Source: Clostridia bacterium (lineage in GTDB: Bacteria; Bacillota; Clostridia; Christensenellales; Borkfalkiaceae). Taken from it: DNA of 64,000 nucleotides. A program made the translations under genes and the position numbers. The notes under the pieces were generated by a model that had not been told where the DNA came from, did not search any database, and saw only the letters and a program-made list of their open reading frames with translations. Shown piece by piece: positions 8,511-16,668 of the stretch. The stretch is from assembly GCA_017399945.1 (NCBI GenBank), contig JAFQAQ010000020.1, positions 122,130 to 186,129 on the forward strand. Reading direction: 5' to 3'. How positions within the stretch are numbered: position 1 is the first letter of the stretch; each line of letters starts with the position of its first letter.

Positions 8511-10310
8511 TTATTGATTAGATTTTTCTATAAGATTTTGTACGGTTAGTCCACAAGTTTGCATTTGTTCTTCCACCGTTCCGTGTGCAATAAACTTATC
8601 TGTCGCGCCAAAGCAAGTAACCTTAACGTTAGGTTTATGCTCGGCAAAATAACTTGCCACCTTTTGACCAAACCCGCCCTCGATTGCGTTTTCTTCTATT
8701 GTAAACACCTTATCGCAAGCAATCGTTTGCAAACACTCGGTATCCAAAGGTTTAATTTTTCTAGCAACTATAATTTGAATATTTTTGCCACTTTCCTTTG
8801 CGAAATCGAGCGCAAGAGCGAGCGTCCTTCCGCCAACGCAAATCACGCTAAGCTCGTCGCCTTGGCTTATTTGCACCCATTTTCCGTCCTTAAACGAAGG
8901 CATTTGTACGTCTAGTTTATTTACACTTTTCGGATAGCGTATCGCAACGGGACTATTAAGTGACAAGGCGTAGTTTAACGCGTCTTCCACGTCGCTTTCA
9001 GAAGTAGGACAAAGCAAGGTCATATTGGGCAAATGAGATAATAAACTTATATCGAAAAGCCCTTGGTGTGTTTTTCCGTCAGCGCCGTTAAAGCCTGCCC
9101 TATCAACACAAAACACCACGGGAAGATTTTGCAAACATACGTCGTGCATAACTTGGTCGTAAGCCCTTTGTAAAAAGGTTGAATAAAGCGCAACGACAGG
9201 TTTTAAACCACTCACTGCCATACCGGCAGATGCCGTAACTGCGTATTCTTCGGCAATACCCACGTCGAAAAACCTTTCGGGGAAGGTCTTCTCTATAATA
9301 GAAAGTCCCGTTCCGTCGGTCATTGCGGCGGTTACTGCAACCACCCTTTTATCTTTTTGCATTATGCCTTCAAGCGATTTTCCTAACTTTGAAGAAAAAC
9401 TGCAAGGAGATAAATCAAAGTTTTTACCAACGCCGTGATATGCGTCTGATTTTTCTTCTGCCTCTGCAAATCCCTTACCTTTAACCGTTTTAACGTGTAG
9501 CAAAACGGCCTTTTCCTTGCAGGCTTCTCTAACGCGTTTTAAGGTTTTTGTCATTTCCTTAACGTTGTTTCCGTCAATCACGCCAACGTATTTAAAGCCA
9601 AAAATTTCAAAATAATTGTTTCTATTAAATATTCTTTTAAGAAAATCTCTAAACTTGCCTAAAATCTTAGCAACCCACCTTCCGAAAGCACGGCGAATAA
9701 CCTTTTTGCCACGTATATAACCGTTGCCCGTAGTAGTTTTAGAGATATATTTATAAAGACCGGTTTTGTTTTTGGATATACTCATACCGTTATCGTTAAG
9801 TATAACGATAAAGTTTTTCGGTTTAGTAGAAGAGGAGGACAACGCTTCCATATTAAGTCCGTTACTAAACGAGCCGTCACCCACCACTACCGCAACGCAG
9901 TAATCTTCGCCAAGCAAATCCCTTGCTTGGCACATACCTATCCCAGACGCAATAGACGTTCCTGCGTGTCCGGTGGTAAAAGTATCGTAAGGACTCTCGT
10001 CTTTTTCGGGAAAACCAGAAAGCCCACCCGATTGTCTTATGGTCTTAAACTTATCGTATCTTCCCGATAATAGTTTGTGAGTATAGCATTGATGCCCAAC
10101 GTCGAAAACAAGTTTATCCTTAGGCAAATCCAAGGTATAATGAAGGGCGAGCGTGGTTTCTACCATGCCCAAGTTAGCCGATAAATGCCCGCCGTTATTT
10201 TTAACGACGTCAATAATCTCTCCCCTAATTTCTTCCGAAAGGGAGTTTAATTGTTTTATATCAAGTTGTTTAAGGCTAACGTCCTTTTGAATATCTTGAA
10301 GTAAACCCAT
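8511..10310 (-). CDS. dxs: 1-deoxy-D-xylulose-5-phosphate synthase
   Basis: 599 residues. Thiamine-diphosphate enzyme that condenses pyruvate with glyceraldehyde 3-phosphate, the first step of the MEP isoprenoid pathway. Visible are FDVGHQCYTHKLLSGR, the ThDP-binding GDGSFSNGLNMEAL...NDNGMSIS region, the central FDVGIAEEYAVTASAGMA with the catalytic Glu, and CVDRAGFNGADGKTHQGLFD. Slightly shorter than the usual 620-640 residues, with all recognised motifs present. Start supported by AAGGAAATT before the ATG at 10310. Monocistronic. Confidence 0.96.
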   Translation of the reverse strand: MGLLQDIQKDVSLKQLDIKQLNSLSEEIRGEIIDVVKNNGGHLSANLGMVETTLALHYTLDLPKDKLVFDVGHQCYTHKLLSGRYDKFKTIRQSGGLSGFPEKDESPYDTFTTGHAGTSIASGIGMCQARDLLGEDYCVAVVVGDGSFSNGLNMEALSSSSTKPKNFIVILNDNGMSISKNKTGLYKYISKTTTGNGYIRGKKVIRRAFGRWVAKILGKFRDFLKRIFNRNNYFEIFGFKYVGVIDGNNVKEMTKTLKRVREACKEKAVLLHVKTVKGKGFAEAEEKSDAYHGVGKNFDLSPCSFSSKLGKSLEGIMQKDKRVVAVTAAMTDGTGLSIIEKTFPERFFDVGIAEEYAVTASAGMAVSGLKPVVALYSTFLQRAYDQVMHDVCLQNLPVVFCVDRAGFNGADGKTHQGLFDISLLSHLPNMTLLCPTSESDVEDALNYALSLNSPVAIRYPKSVNKLDVQMPSFKDGKWVQISQGDELSVICVGGRTLALALDFAKESGKNIQIIVARKIKPLDTECLQTIACDKVFTIEENAIEGGFGQKVASYFAEHKPNVKVTCFGATDKFIAHGTVEEQMQTCGLTVQNLIEKSNQ

Positions 10311-10332
10311 AATTTCCTTATTATACCGTAAT

Positions 10333-10361
10333 ATTATACACTAATATAATATAAAAATCAA
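10333..10361 (-). promoter_or_regulatory. dxs promoter
   Basis: Minus strand: TTGATT (10356-10361), 17-bp spacer, TATAAT (10333-10338). A second TATAAT lies closer to the gene (about 10321-10326). Confidence 0.6.
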
Positions 10362-10412
10362 TGCCCGAAAATAAATATTCGACACACACCGACAAATAAA
10401 CTTTTTTTATGC

Positions 10413-10441
10413 TTGACGAAACACTTAAATTTTTTTATTAT
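10413..10441 (+). promoter_or_regulatory. Promoter of the M29 aminopeptidase gene
   Basis: TTGACG (10413-10418), 17-bp spacer, TATTAT (10436-10441). The gene's AGAGGG Shine-Dalgarno follows at once. Confidence 0.6.
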
Positions 10442-10457
10442 AAGTTAGAGGGTAATT

Positions 10458-11684
10458 ATGTTAGAAAAAGAATTTTTAGAAAGATTTAGTCAAATAACCT
10501 TAAAAATGGGCGTAAACCTACAAAAAGACCAAGGACTATTAATCGTTTGTCCAGTGGAAAAACATCACGTTGCAGAGGCGCTTTGCGAAACTGCATATAA
10601 AATGGGCGCGGGCACGGTAACAGTTCGATGGGAGTGCGAGAGTATTGAAAGACTTAATTACTTGCACGACAGCCAAAGATACCTAACGCAAGTTCCACAA
10701 TGGGTGGTAAAAAGCAGAGAATATCTTTTGCAAGAAAACTTTTGTTACGTTGCTATTTCAGCCGAAGACCCAAATTGTTTTAACGGCGTACCGGCAGATC
10801 GCATTAACAAAGCCGTTCAAGCAAGGAGCAAAGCCTTAAAGAAATTTTCTGATAAAGTAATGGCAAACGCAATTCGTTGGTGCGTAGTGTCCGTTCCAAC
10901 GCTAAATTGGGCAAAAACGGTTTTCCCAAACTCCCCTAGCCCACAAGAAGACCTTCTTGACGCCATAGCAAAAACCATGCGTTTGGACAGCGAAAATCCC
11001 CTTTTAGAATGGGAAAAGCACGTTGATAACCTTCAAAGACGTTCTAATATACTTAACGATTGCAATTTTTCCTACTTGCATTTCACTTCAAATAACGGCA
11101 CCGACCTAAAAGTAGGGCTAGCCGACGGACATAATTGGCTTTCCGCAAAAGAAAAAGCCCAAGACGGGCTTGAATTTATAGCCAACCTTCCCACCGAAGA
11201 AATCTTTACTGCTCCACACAGATTAAGAGTAGACGGAAAAGTTTATTCGGCAAAACCATTGGTTTATAACGGCAGCGTTATCGATAATTTTTGTTTAACT
11301 TTTAAGGACGGAAAGGTAACCGATTTTAACGCCGAGCGTGGATATCAAACGCTAAAAGAACTTTTAGACACAGACCAAGGAGTTTTAAGGCTAGGAGAAG
11401 TTGCGCTTATCGGCAAAAACTCACCCATAGCGCAAAGCGGTATACTTTTTTACAACACTCTTTTCGATGAAAACGCAAGTTGCCATCTAGCCTTTGGCAA
11501 GGGTTATCCAACCACTATTAATAATAGCGATAAAATGACTCGTCAACAACTTAAAGAAGCAGGTCTTAACGATTCTATTGAACACGTCGATTTTATGATA
11601 GGAACTTGCGACCTTAAAGTCGTTGGCGTGAATAAAGACGGCAGTCAAACCACCTTGTTTTTAGACGGAGATTGGGTAATATAA
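10458..11684 (+). CDS. M29-family aminopeptidase (AmpS/PepS type)
   Basis: 408 residues, the usual length for the family. The N-terminus (LKMGVNLQKDQGLLIVCPVE) and the C-terminal metal-site region fit M29: RLGEVALIG with its Glu, SGILFYNTLFDENASCHLAFGKG, and HVDFMIG with its His-x-Asp. M29 enzymes are cytosolic dimetal aminopeptidases that remove N-terminal residues from peptides. The conserved HTH-type metal motif near TKMTRQQLKEAG is in place. Own promoter; convergent with the TIGR04086 gene, separated by only 12 bases and no clear terminator. Confidence 0.9.
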   Translation: MLEKEFLERFSQITLKMGVNLQKDQGLLIVCPVEKHHVAEALCETAYKMGAGTVTVRWECESIERLNYLHDSQRYLTQVPQWVVKSREYLLQENFCYVAISAEDPNCFNGVPADRINKAVQARSKALKKFSDKVMANAIRWCVVSVPTLNWAKTVFPNSPSPQEDLLDAIAKTMRLDSENPLLEWEKHVDNLQRRSNILNDCNFSYLHFTSNNGTDLKVGLADGHNWLSAKEKAQDGLEFIANLPTEEIFTAPHRLRVDGKVYSAKPLVYNGSVIDNFCLTFKDGKVTDFNAERGYQTLKELLDTDQGVLRLGEVALIGKNSPIAQSGILFYNTLFDENASCHLAFGKGYPTTINNSDKMTRQQLKEAGLNDSIEHVDFMIGTCDLKVVGVNKDGSQTTLFLDGDWVI

Positions 11685-11696
11685 CGATTAACTCTT

Positions 11697-12077
11697 TTAT
11701 TCCTTGCTTTTATTAACGGCAATAGCACCGAAAACTCCACCACACACGGTCGCCATCACCAAGTCCCAAAAAAGCGTGGCGGTAAAGTAAGCGTGACTAC
11801 TTAATAAACAGAAAATAAGGTGTATTAAAAGGGTGTAAATTAATCCGACGGCAATTCCTTTAACAAGTCCTTTATTTGGTTTTACGGCAAAAAAACAGCC
11901 TAAAAACACCGAAATTATCTTAAAAAACTGGTTTACGGCGCGAATAACGGTTGAAGAAAGCATGCAAAATTTTACTATTGCCGAAAATATTAACACGCAA
12001 ACAAGAGAAACGGTTATTGCAATACCAATCCCTTTAACCACGTTTGTTAAACCACCGTTTAAGTTATGATTTTCCAT
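11697..12077 (-). CDS. TIGR04086-family (YrzE-like) membrane protein
   Basis: 126 residues with four hydrophobic segments (about 15-34, 50-62, 70-90 and 98-118). This small family is found in Firmicutes, often beside yajC, as here. Function unknown. The only Shine-Dalgarno-like element (TGAGG) sits inside the descending arm of the terminator-like hairpin that follows yajC, so expression may depend on whether that hairpin forms. Family call rests on size, topology and neighbourhood. Confidence 0.7.
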   Translation of the reverse strand: MENHNLNGGLTNVVKGIGIAITVSLVCVLIFSAIVKFCMLSSTVIRAVNQFFKIISVFLGCFFAVKPNKGLVKGIAVGLIYTLLIHLIFCLLSSHAYFTATLFWDLVMATVCGGVFGAIAVNKSKE

Positions 12078-12081
12078 ATAA

Positions 12082-12118
12082 AAAACCTCACATACGATAT
12101 TGATATGCGAGGTTTTTT
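12082..12118 (-). terminator. yajC terminator/attenuator overlapping the next gene's ribosome-binding site
   Basis: Minus-strand RNA forms AACCTCGCATA paired to TATGTGAGGTT (one mismatch) followed by six T's and immediately the ATG of the TIGR04086 gene. The flanking A-run also allows use from the other direction. Confidence 0.7.
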
Positions 12119-12136
12119 TTAATTATTCTTAAAATA

Positions 12137-12619
12137 TTATTCAGCCTTAGGTTCTTCAACCTTTTCTTCTACGGGAGCTTCAGCCTTTTTTACTTTTTTA
12201 GATTTTTTAGGAGCTTTTGCAGGTTCTTCAACCTTTTCTCCTGCCTTTTCTTCTACTTTTGCCTCAGCTTTTTCTTGAGCTTCTTTCGCAGCCGCACTGC
12301 CTTCGTGAGGAGCAGTTTGGTAAATAGCGCCCTTATCGAACTTAACGTAAGATTTTTGAGTTTCGGTACCCGTTTCTAAAACGAAAGTGTTTTCTTCGTT
12401 GTTGATTTCTACAACGAAACCACAGATTCCACCGATAGTCTTTACTCTATCGCCCTTTTTAAGAGCGTCTACCATGTTTTGGGCTTCTTTTTGTTTTTTC
12501 TTGCCAGAAATGGTTTGCCAAATCATAAGACCGATAAGCAATACGAAAATTACGATAAACAAAACGGTAGAACCCATTTGGTTGTCTTTTGATGCAGTTT
12601 CCAATAAATTATATAACAT
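12137..12619 (-). CDS. yajC: Preprotein translocase subunit YajC
   Basis: 160 residues. One N-terminal membrane helix (about 16-36) is followed by the YajC core: KKQKEAQNMVDALKKGDRVKTIGGICGFV, then VEINNEENTFVLET. The last 60 residues are a low-complexity Ala/Lys/Glu/Pro tail absent from typical ~90-residue YajC. YajC associates with SecDF and SecYEG. SecDF genes are not in the window; the downstream partner is the TIGR04086 gene. The start has AAGGAGATTATT before the ATG and a near-consensus promoter. Confidence 0.9.
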   Translation of the reverse strand: MLYNLLETASKDNQMGSTVLFIVIFVLLIGLMIWQTISGKKKQKEAQNMVDALKKGDRVKTIGGICGFVVEINNEENTFVLETGTETQKSYVKFDKGAIYQTAPHEGSAAAKEAQEKAEAKVEEKAGEKVEEPAKAPKKSKKVKKAEAPVEEKVEEPKAE

Positions 12620-12654
12620 AATAATCTCCTTAACCGTGTTTTAACACTTTTTTT

Positions 12655-12683
12655 ATTATAAACTATTTTAGTAATTATTGCAA
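12655..12683 (-). promoter_or_regulatory. yajC promoter
   Basis: Minus strand: TTGCAA (12678-12683), 17-bp spacer, TATAAT (12655-12660). Confidence 0.65.
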
Positions 12684-12775
12684 TTAAAAAACCAAACTTT
12701 TATTTTAAACGGCGTATTTAAAAGATTTTTTTGGCAAAATTAATCAAAAACCGTATAGATACGCCTTTATCTTTT

Positions 12776-13558
12776 TTATTTATCGCTTACCATATTGTTT
12801 TTAAATACCACGAAAGATAAAACTATGCTTAGTAATAACCATATACAAATTGGCAACAAACCTAAATATGCAATTTCGTTAAAGGTGTAAGTTACCCCAA
12901 AAAAGTTTTTTGCGCCCGTAACTACCCTTCCGATATACACCGACGGGTAAAATGGCAAGCACCTACAAAACCTTTCAAACCCACCCATACTTTCAAGTGG
13001 CATCCAGCACCCACCCAAAACACCTGCAACGCTTATAAATATAGAACTTACGCCGGGCGCTGATTTATCGTTGAAGATAGAGCCGATAAGAATACCGGCA
13101 AAAACGTTTATAAAAAGCATTGGAAGTTGGCTAACTACAAGCAAAAGAAGATTACCAAAAGATATAAACGCAATTTTGTCGATTACTGCTAAAATAAAAC
13201 CAAAGATTATGCATACTACCGTTTGAATTATGCCTATTAATATTCCGACTAACGCGTATCCTAAAACGAAATCATAACACTTCATTGGAGAAGAATATAG
13301 TCTTTTTAGAAAGAAGGTTTGCCTATCCTTAGACACCAAAAGGGACAAAGTTAGCATAACGAAAGCATAGGAAAAGGTTATGATAGCAGGAAGAAGTGAT
13401 TTTAGCTCAAACATAGGCGTACTGCCTTGCGTGTATTTGCCTATTATTTGAAATAGTACTAACATAACCACGGGAAACGCCAAACAAAAAACGTATATAA
13501 TAGGGTCTCTTAAACTTTCTTTAAGGTTTCTTTTTGAAAAATTAAAAAGTCTGTCCAT
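12776..13558 (-). CDS. ABC-2 type transporter permease
   Basis: 260 residues with six membrane helices in the ABC-2 arrangement: an N-terminal amphipathic stretch (FSKRNLKESLRDP), helices from residue 22 onward, and a fifth re-entrant region around GVLGGCWMPLESM. It pairs with the ATPase gene just upstream, overlapping it by 17 bp. Drug, antibiotic or lipid export is the usual role; the substrate cannot be inferred. Last gene of the abrB-like/ATPase/permease operon. Confidence 0.88.
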   Translation of the reverse strand: MDRLFNFSKRNLKESLRDPIIYVFCLAFPVVMLVLFQIIGKYTQGSTPMFELKSLLPAIITFSYAFVMLTLSLLVSKDRQTFFLKRLYSSPMKCYDFVLGYALVGILIGIIQTVVCIIFGFILAVIDKIAFISFGNLLLLVVSQLPMLFINVFAGILIGSIFNDKSAPGVSSIFISVAGVLGGCWMPLESMGGFERFCRCLPFYPSVYIGRVVTGAKNFFGVTYTFNEIAYLGLLPICIWLLLSIVLSFVVFKNNMVSDK

Positions 13559-14270
13559 TGTCTTGCTCCACTAATTTAACGAAAGCGTCTTCAAAGGTGA
13601 CTGCTTTAGCGTTTTCTTTTATTTGGTCGATAGTGCCAACGTTTAGTATTTTACCCTTAGATAAAATGGCTACTCTATCGCAAAGGTGCTCTATTTCTTC
13701 AAGATAATGTGAAGTAAGTATCACCGTAACCTTGCCTTTAAGCTTACTTATAATTCCCCACAGTTCACGACGAGCAAAAACGTCAAGTCCAAGCGTCGGC
13801 TCGTCTAAAAAAAGAATTTTCGGTTTAGAAATTAACGCTATTGCGATAGATAGCCTTCTTTTATAACCACCAGAAAGGGTTTTTGCCCTTTGCTCCATCA
13901 CGTCGAAAAGTTTGAAAGTTTGCACTATACTATCTATAAATTTTTGGTCGCTCTCCCCGTAAATATTAGCAAAAAACTGCAAGTTTTCCTTTACTGTAAG
14001 ATTGTTTGCAACCGACGTTTCTTGTGGAGAAATATCAACGATTCGTTTAATTTCTTGTGGGTTAGTATCAAGGTCGTTTCCGTCAACTACAACCAAACCG
14101 CTATCTTTTTTAGTTAGCGAGCACAAAATTTTTATTAAAGTGGTTTTACCCGCGCCGTTAACCCCCAAAAGCCCGAATAGTTCGCCCGAGTTAACCGATA
14201 GACTGACGTTATCTAACGCCTTAATTTTTTTATAGTTTTTACTAACGTTATTTATTGAAATAATGCACAT
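13542..14270 (-). CDS. ABC transporter ATP-binding protein
   Basis: 242 residues. Walker A GVNGAGKTT, signature LSGGYKRR, Walker B ILFLDEPTLGLD and switch LTSHYLEE are all intact. CcmA/DrrA-type ATPase energising the ABC-2 permease encoded next. The gene begins 7 bases after the AbrB-like regulator gene, so the transporter is expected to be controlled by that regulator. Confidence 0.92.
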   Translation of the reverse strand: MCIISINNVSKNYKKIKALDNVSLSVNSGELFGLLGVNGAGKTTLIKILCSLTKKDSGLVVVDGNDLDTNPQEIKRIVDISPQETSVANNLTVKENLQFFANIYGESDQKFIDSIVQTFKLFDVMEQRAKTLSGGYKRRLSIAIALISKPKILFLDEPTLGLDVFARRELWGIISKLKGKVTVILTSHYLEEIEHLCDRVAILSKGKILNVGTIDQIKENAKAVTFEDAFVKLVEQDNGQTF

Positions 14271-14277
14271 ATTCTAC

Positions 14278-14469
14278 CTATTGATTTAACGTGTTTTCAG
14301 TTAAATCGGTAATAACTTCCGACTTAACTATGGCAATACCCTTATTAATATCGCTCAAAATAACCACAGAGTCGCCCGCCTTAATACCAAAAGCGTCTCT
14401 TATTTGTTTAGGAATAACTATTTGTCCCCTTTCGCCAACCTTACAAATCCCAACGAATTTCTCTTGCAT
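14278..14469 (-). CDS. AbrB/SpoVT-type DNA-binding regulator
   Basis: 63 residues: MQEKFVGICKVGERGQ then IVIPKQIRDAFGIKAGDSV, a textbook swapped-hairpin AbrB domain. These proteins bind DNA as dimers or tetramers. The start at 14469 has AAGGAGATTTTT before it; the longer open frame upstream would run through the promoter and is rejected. It heads an operon with an ABC ATPase and permease. A perfect palindrome lies at its own transcription start, which suggests autoregulation. Confidence 0.85.
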   Translation of the reverse strand: MQEKFVGICKVGERGQIVIPKQIRDAFGIKAGDSVVILSDINKGIAIVKSEVITDLTENTLNQ

Positions 14470-14483
14470 AAAAATCTCCTTAG

Positions 14484-14506
14484 TATGAAAAATCATATTT
14501 TTCATA
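14484..14506 (-). promoter_or_regulatory. Candidate AbrB-like operator (10+3+10 palindrome)
   Basis: TATGAAAAAT-CAT-ATTTTTCATA, a perfect 10-bp inverted repeat located just downstream of the -10 box, where bound protein would block transcription initiation of the regulator-ABC operon. Confidence 0.6.
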
Positions 14507-14509
14507 TTT

Positions 14510-14537
14510 ATTATACCAGTTTTGTTCTTTTTGTCAA
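14510..14537 (-). promoter_or_regulatory. Strong promoter of the AbrB-like/ABC operon
   Basis: Minus strand: consensus TTGACA (14532-14537), 16-bp spacer, consensus TATAAT (14510-14515). Confidence 0.75.
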
Positions 14538-14540
14538 TAA

Positions 14541-14571
14541 AAAACACTTTATCAAAATGATAAAGTGTTTT
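14541..14571 (-). terminator. Terminator of the 74-residue membrane protein gene
   Basis: Stem ACACTTTATC / GATAAAGTGT with a 5-nt loop and flanking A/T tracts. It lies directly upstream of the AbrB-like promoter. Confidence 0.8.
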
Positions 14572-14587
14572 CTTTTTAAATTAATTA

Positions 14588-14812
14588 TTATTGTAAGAAC
14601 AAGTGCTTAAACAATAACACCCAAACGAGGTCTAGCCAACCGATAATCACACCGGAAGGAATAGTAACTAAAATACAAACAACTAGTCTAATAAGACCAC
14701 CTTTTTTTAGATAAGTTGACCATCTTACTACAAGTTCAGTAATCCAGTTTACGCCGGGTATTAAAAGCAAAAGAATTTGCACGATACGGCTTTGTTTGTT
14801 AAACCAAGTCAT
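14588..14812 (-). CDS. Small membrane protein of unknown function
   Basis: 74 residues with two hydrophobic segments (about 10-28 and 40-68) and a WSTYLKKGGL turn between them. A strong Shine-Dalgarno (CGGAGG) precedes the ATG, a good promoter lies upstream and a terminator downstream, so this is a real single-gene unit. I do not recognise the family. Confidence 0.7.
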   Translation of the reverse strand: MTWFNKQSRIVQILLLLIPGVNWITELVVRWSTYLKKGGLIRLVVCILVTIPSGVIIGWLDLVWVLLFKHLFLQ

Positions 14813-14841
14813 AATAAAAACCTCCGAAAATATTTTTTAAA

Positions 14842-14870
14842 ATTATAGCATACATTTTTTTGTTTGTATA
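14842..14870 (-). promoter_or_regulatory. Promoter of the 74-residue membrane protein
   Basis: Minus strand: TATACA (14865-14870), 17-bp spacer ending TGC, then TATAAT (14842-14847), i.e. an extended -10 box. Confidence 0.55.
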
Positions 14871-14898
14871 GAGTAATTTTAAATTTTTTTTTAAGTTT

Positions 14899-16275
14899 TT
14901 ATACGTTTATATCGGGTAATTTATCTAACGCAATTTTAATCTCTTCGTCGGTGGGGATATAATCGCTCATCACGCCGTCGTGGAATTTTTGGTAGGACAT
15001 CATATCAAAATAACCCGTGCCGGTTAACCCGAAAACTATATTTTTACTTTCGCCCGTTTGTTTACATTTTAACGCCTCGTCGATAGCAACTTTGATTGCG
15101 TGCGCGCTTTCTGGTGCAGGTAAAGTTCCTTCTACCCTAGCAAAGAATTCCGCCGCTTCAAAAACCTCCGTTTGCTTAACCGAAGTTGCTTCCATAAGAC
15201 CGTCGTGGTAAAGTTGAGATAAAATAGAACTCATACCGTGGTATCTAAGCCCACCTGCGTGACTTGCCGCAGGGATAAATCCACTGCCTAAGGTATACAT
15301 TTTTTGTAAGGGGCAAACGTTACCCGTATCGCAGTAATCGTAAGCGTATTTACCACGAGTAAGGCTTGGGCAAGAAGCAGGTTCAACTGCAATAATTCTA
15401 ACGTCCGTGCCATTTTTAATTTTATCACCCACAAACGGAGCAATAAGACCACCCAAGTTAGAGCCACCACCAGCGCAACCGATAACGATATCGGGTTTAA
15501 TATCGTATTTATCCAAGGCTGCTTTGGTTTCTAAACCGATTATCGTTTGATGAAGAAGCACTTGGTTAAGAACGCTTCCTAAAACGTAGCGATATCCGTC
15601 TAGTTTACTTGCCGTTTCCACGGCTTCACTTATAGCGCAACCTAAACTGCCGTTAGTTCCGGGAAATTCTTGCAAAATCTTTTTGCCGATTTCCGTTTGG
15701 TCTGATGGCGACGGGGTTACGTTAGCGCCGTACGTACGCATAACTTCTCTACGGAAAGGTTTTTGTTTGTAAGAACATTTTACCATATACACCTTGCAAT
15801 CAAGTCCAAAATAAGAACACGCCATTGATAACGCCGTTCCCCATTGACCTGCGCCCGTTTCGGTGGTTACGCCTTTTAATCCTTGTTTTTTTGCGTAATA
15901 CGCTTGCGCAATTGCAGAGTTAAGTTTATGCGAGCCCGAAGTGTTGTTTCCTTCGAATTTATAATATATATGCGCAGGTGTTTGAAGTTTTTCTTCTAGA
16001 CAATAAGCGCGCACCAAAGGTGACGGACGATACATTTTATAAAAATTCCTAATCTCATCTGGGATTGGGAAATACGCCGTGTTCTCGTCGATTTCTTGTT
16101 TAGCAAGTTCTTCACAAAACACTTCCGACAACTCTTCTAGGGTAATTGGTTTAAGAGTTTTAGGACTTAAAAGCGGTGCAGGTTTAACCTTCATATCAGC
16201 ACGGAGATTATACCATGCCTTAGGCATTTCCTGTTCGCTTAGATAGATTTTATAAGGTATTTTTTCGTTGTTCAT
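14899..16275 (-). CDS. trpB2: TrpB2-type tryptophan synthase beta chain (PLP-dependent)
   Basis: 458 residues. Motifs of the TrpB2 branch (TIGR01415) are clear: the PLP lysine region NNTSGSHKLNSAIAQAYYAK, TETGAGQWG, and the phosphate-binding GCAGGGSNLGG. The N-terminal extension YPLSEQEMP-like (here YLSEQEMPKAWYNL) is also typical of TrpB2. It converts indole and serine to tryptophan. The start at 16275 (MNNEKIPY) has a GGGAGG Shine-Dalgarno. A longer open frame up to 16518 is part of the T-box leader and is not coding. No trpA is in view, consistent with a salvage or stand-alone role. Confidence 0.92.
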   Translation of the reverse strand: MNNEKIPYKIYLSEQEMPKAWYNLRADMKVKPAPLLSPKTLKPITLEELSEVFCEELAKQEIDENTAYFPIPDEIRNFYKMYRPSPLVRAYCLEEKLQTPAHIYYKFEGNNTSGSHKLNSAIAQAYYAKKQGLKGVTTETGAGQWGTALSMACSYFGLDCKVYMVKCSYKQKPFRREVMRTYGANVTPSPSDQTEIGKKILQEFPGTNGSLGCAISEAVETASKLDGYRYVLGSVLNQVLLHQTIIGLETKAALDKYDIKPDIVIGCAGGGSNLGGLIAPFVGDKIKNGTDVRIIAVEPASCPSLTRGKYAYDYCDTGNVCPLQKMYTLGSGFIPAASHAGGLRYHGMSSILSQLYHDGLMEATSVKQTEVFEAAEFFARVEGTLPAPESAHAIKVAIDEALKCKQTGESKNIVFGLTGTGYFDMMSYQKFHDGVMSDYIPTDEEIKIALDKLPDINV

Positions 16276-16304
16276 ACAAACTAACCTCCCGAATAATCTT
16301 TTTT

Positions 16305-16580
16305 GGTAAAAAACAAAAAATCCCGTCCCCTCAGAAAACTGCTGGGACAGGACGATAAATTCCTGTGGTGCCACCCGGCTTGGCGTAAAAACGCCCGCTT
16401 TACGTACTAACATACGCCGACCTTTAATTACGGAGAGCCAAAACTCCGTCTCACCTACTAAGATAAACCCTTTCAGATTGCCCTCGAAAGTCCATTGGGT
16501 AAAGTTTTTCCACTGCAATCACACCATCTGCAGTTCTCTTGGGGAAAAATAGTTTACTTACTACTCTTTCTCATCGGTTT
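16305..16580 (-). ncRNA. T-box leader, specifier codon UGG (tryptophan)
   Basis: The minus-strand leader has the parts of a T-box: a stem I base with the GATGAGAAAGAGTAGTA-type start, an AGAGAA distal motif, a specifier loop reading AA-UGG-AC at 16490-16496 (UGG at 16492-16494), the antiterminator bulge GGGTGGCACCAC (near 16365-16377), and an intrinsic terminator with stem CCTGTCCC/GGGGACGGG and U-run (16311-16352). Uncharged tRNA-Trp would stabilise the antiterminator and switch on trpB2. The tryptophan specifier agrees independently with the downstream enzyme. Confidence 0.92.
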
Positions 16581-16585
16581 AGTTA

Positions 16586-16614
16586 ATTTTAACACATCAA
16601 AAAGCGCGTGTCAA
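16586..16614 (-). promoter_or_regulatory. Promoter of the T-box/trpB2 transcript
   Basis: Minus strand: consensus TTGACA (16609-16614), 17-bp spacer, TAAAAT (16586-16591). Confidence 0.7.
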
Positions 16615-16642
16615 CAATTTTTAAGTCGCATTTTAAAAGTTA

Positions 16643-16664
16643 AAAGCCGACCTAAGTCGGCTTT
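16643..16664 (-). terminator. Rubrerythrin terminator
   Basis: Stem AAAGCCGAC / GTCGGCTTT with a 4-nt loop just after the rubrerythrin stop codon. Confidence 0.8.
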
Positions 16665-16668
16665 ATTA

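Noticed and set aside
12700..12775. Possible terminator GGCGTAT...ATACGCC after the ABC permease gene
   Set aside because: The loop is over 40 nt and the shorter alternative has a 4-bp stem, too weak to call.
16276..16518. N-terminal extension of the TrpB2 frame
   Set aside because: It lies entirely in the T-box leader, including the terminator and antiterminator; the ATG at 16275 has the Shine-Dalgarno.
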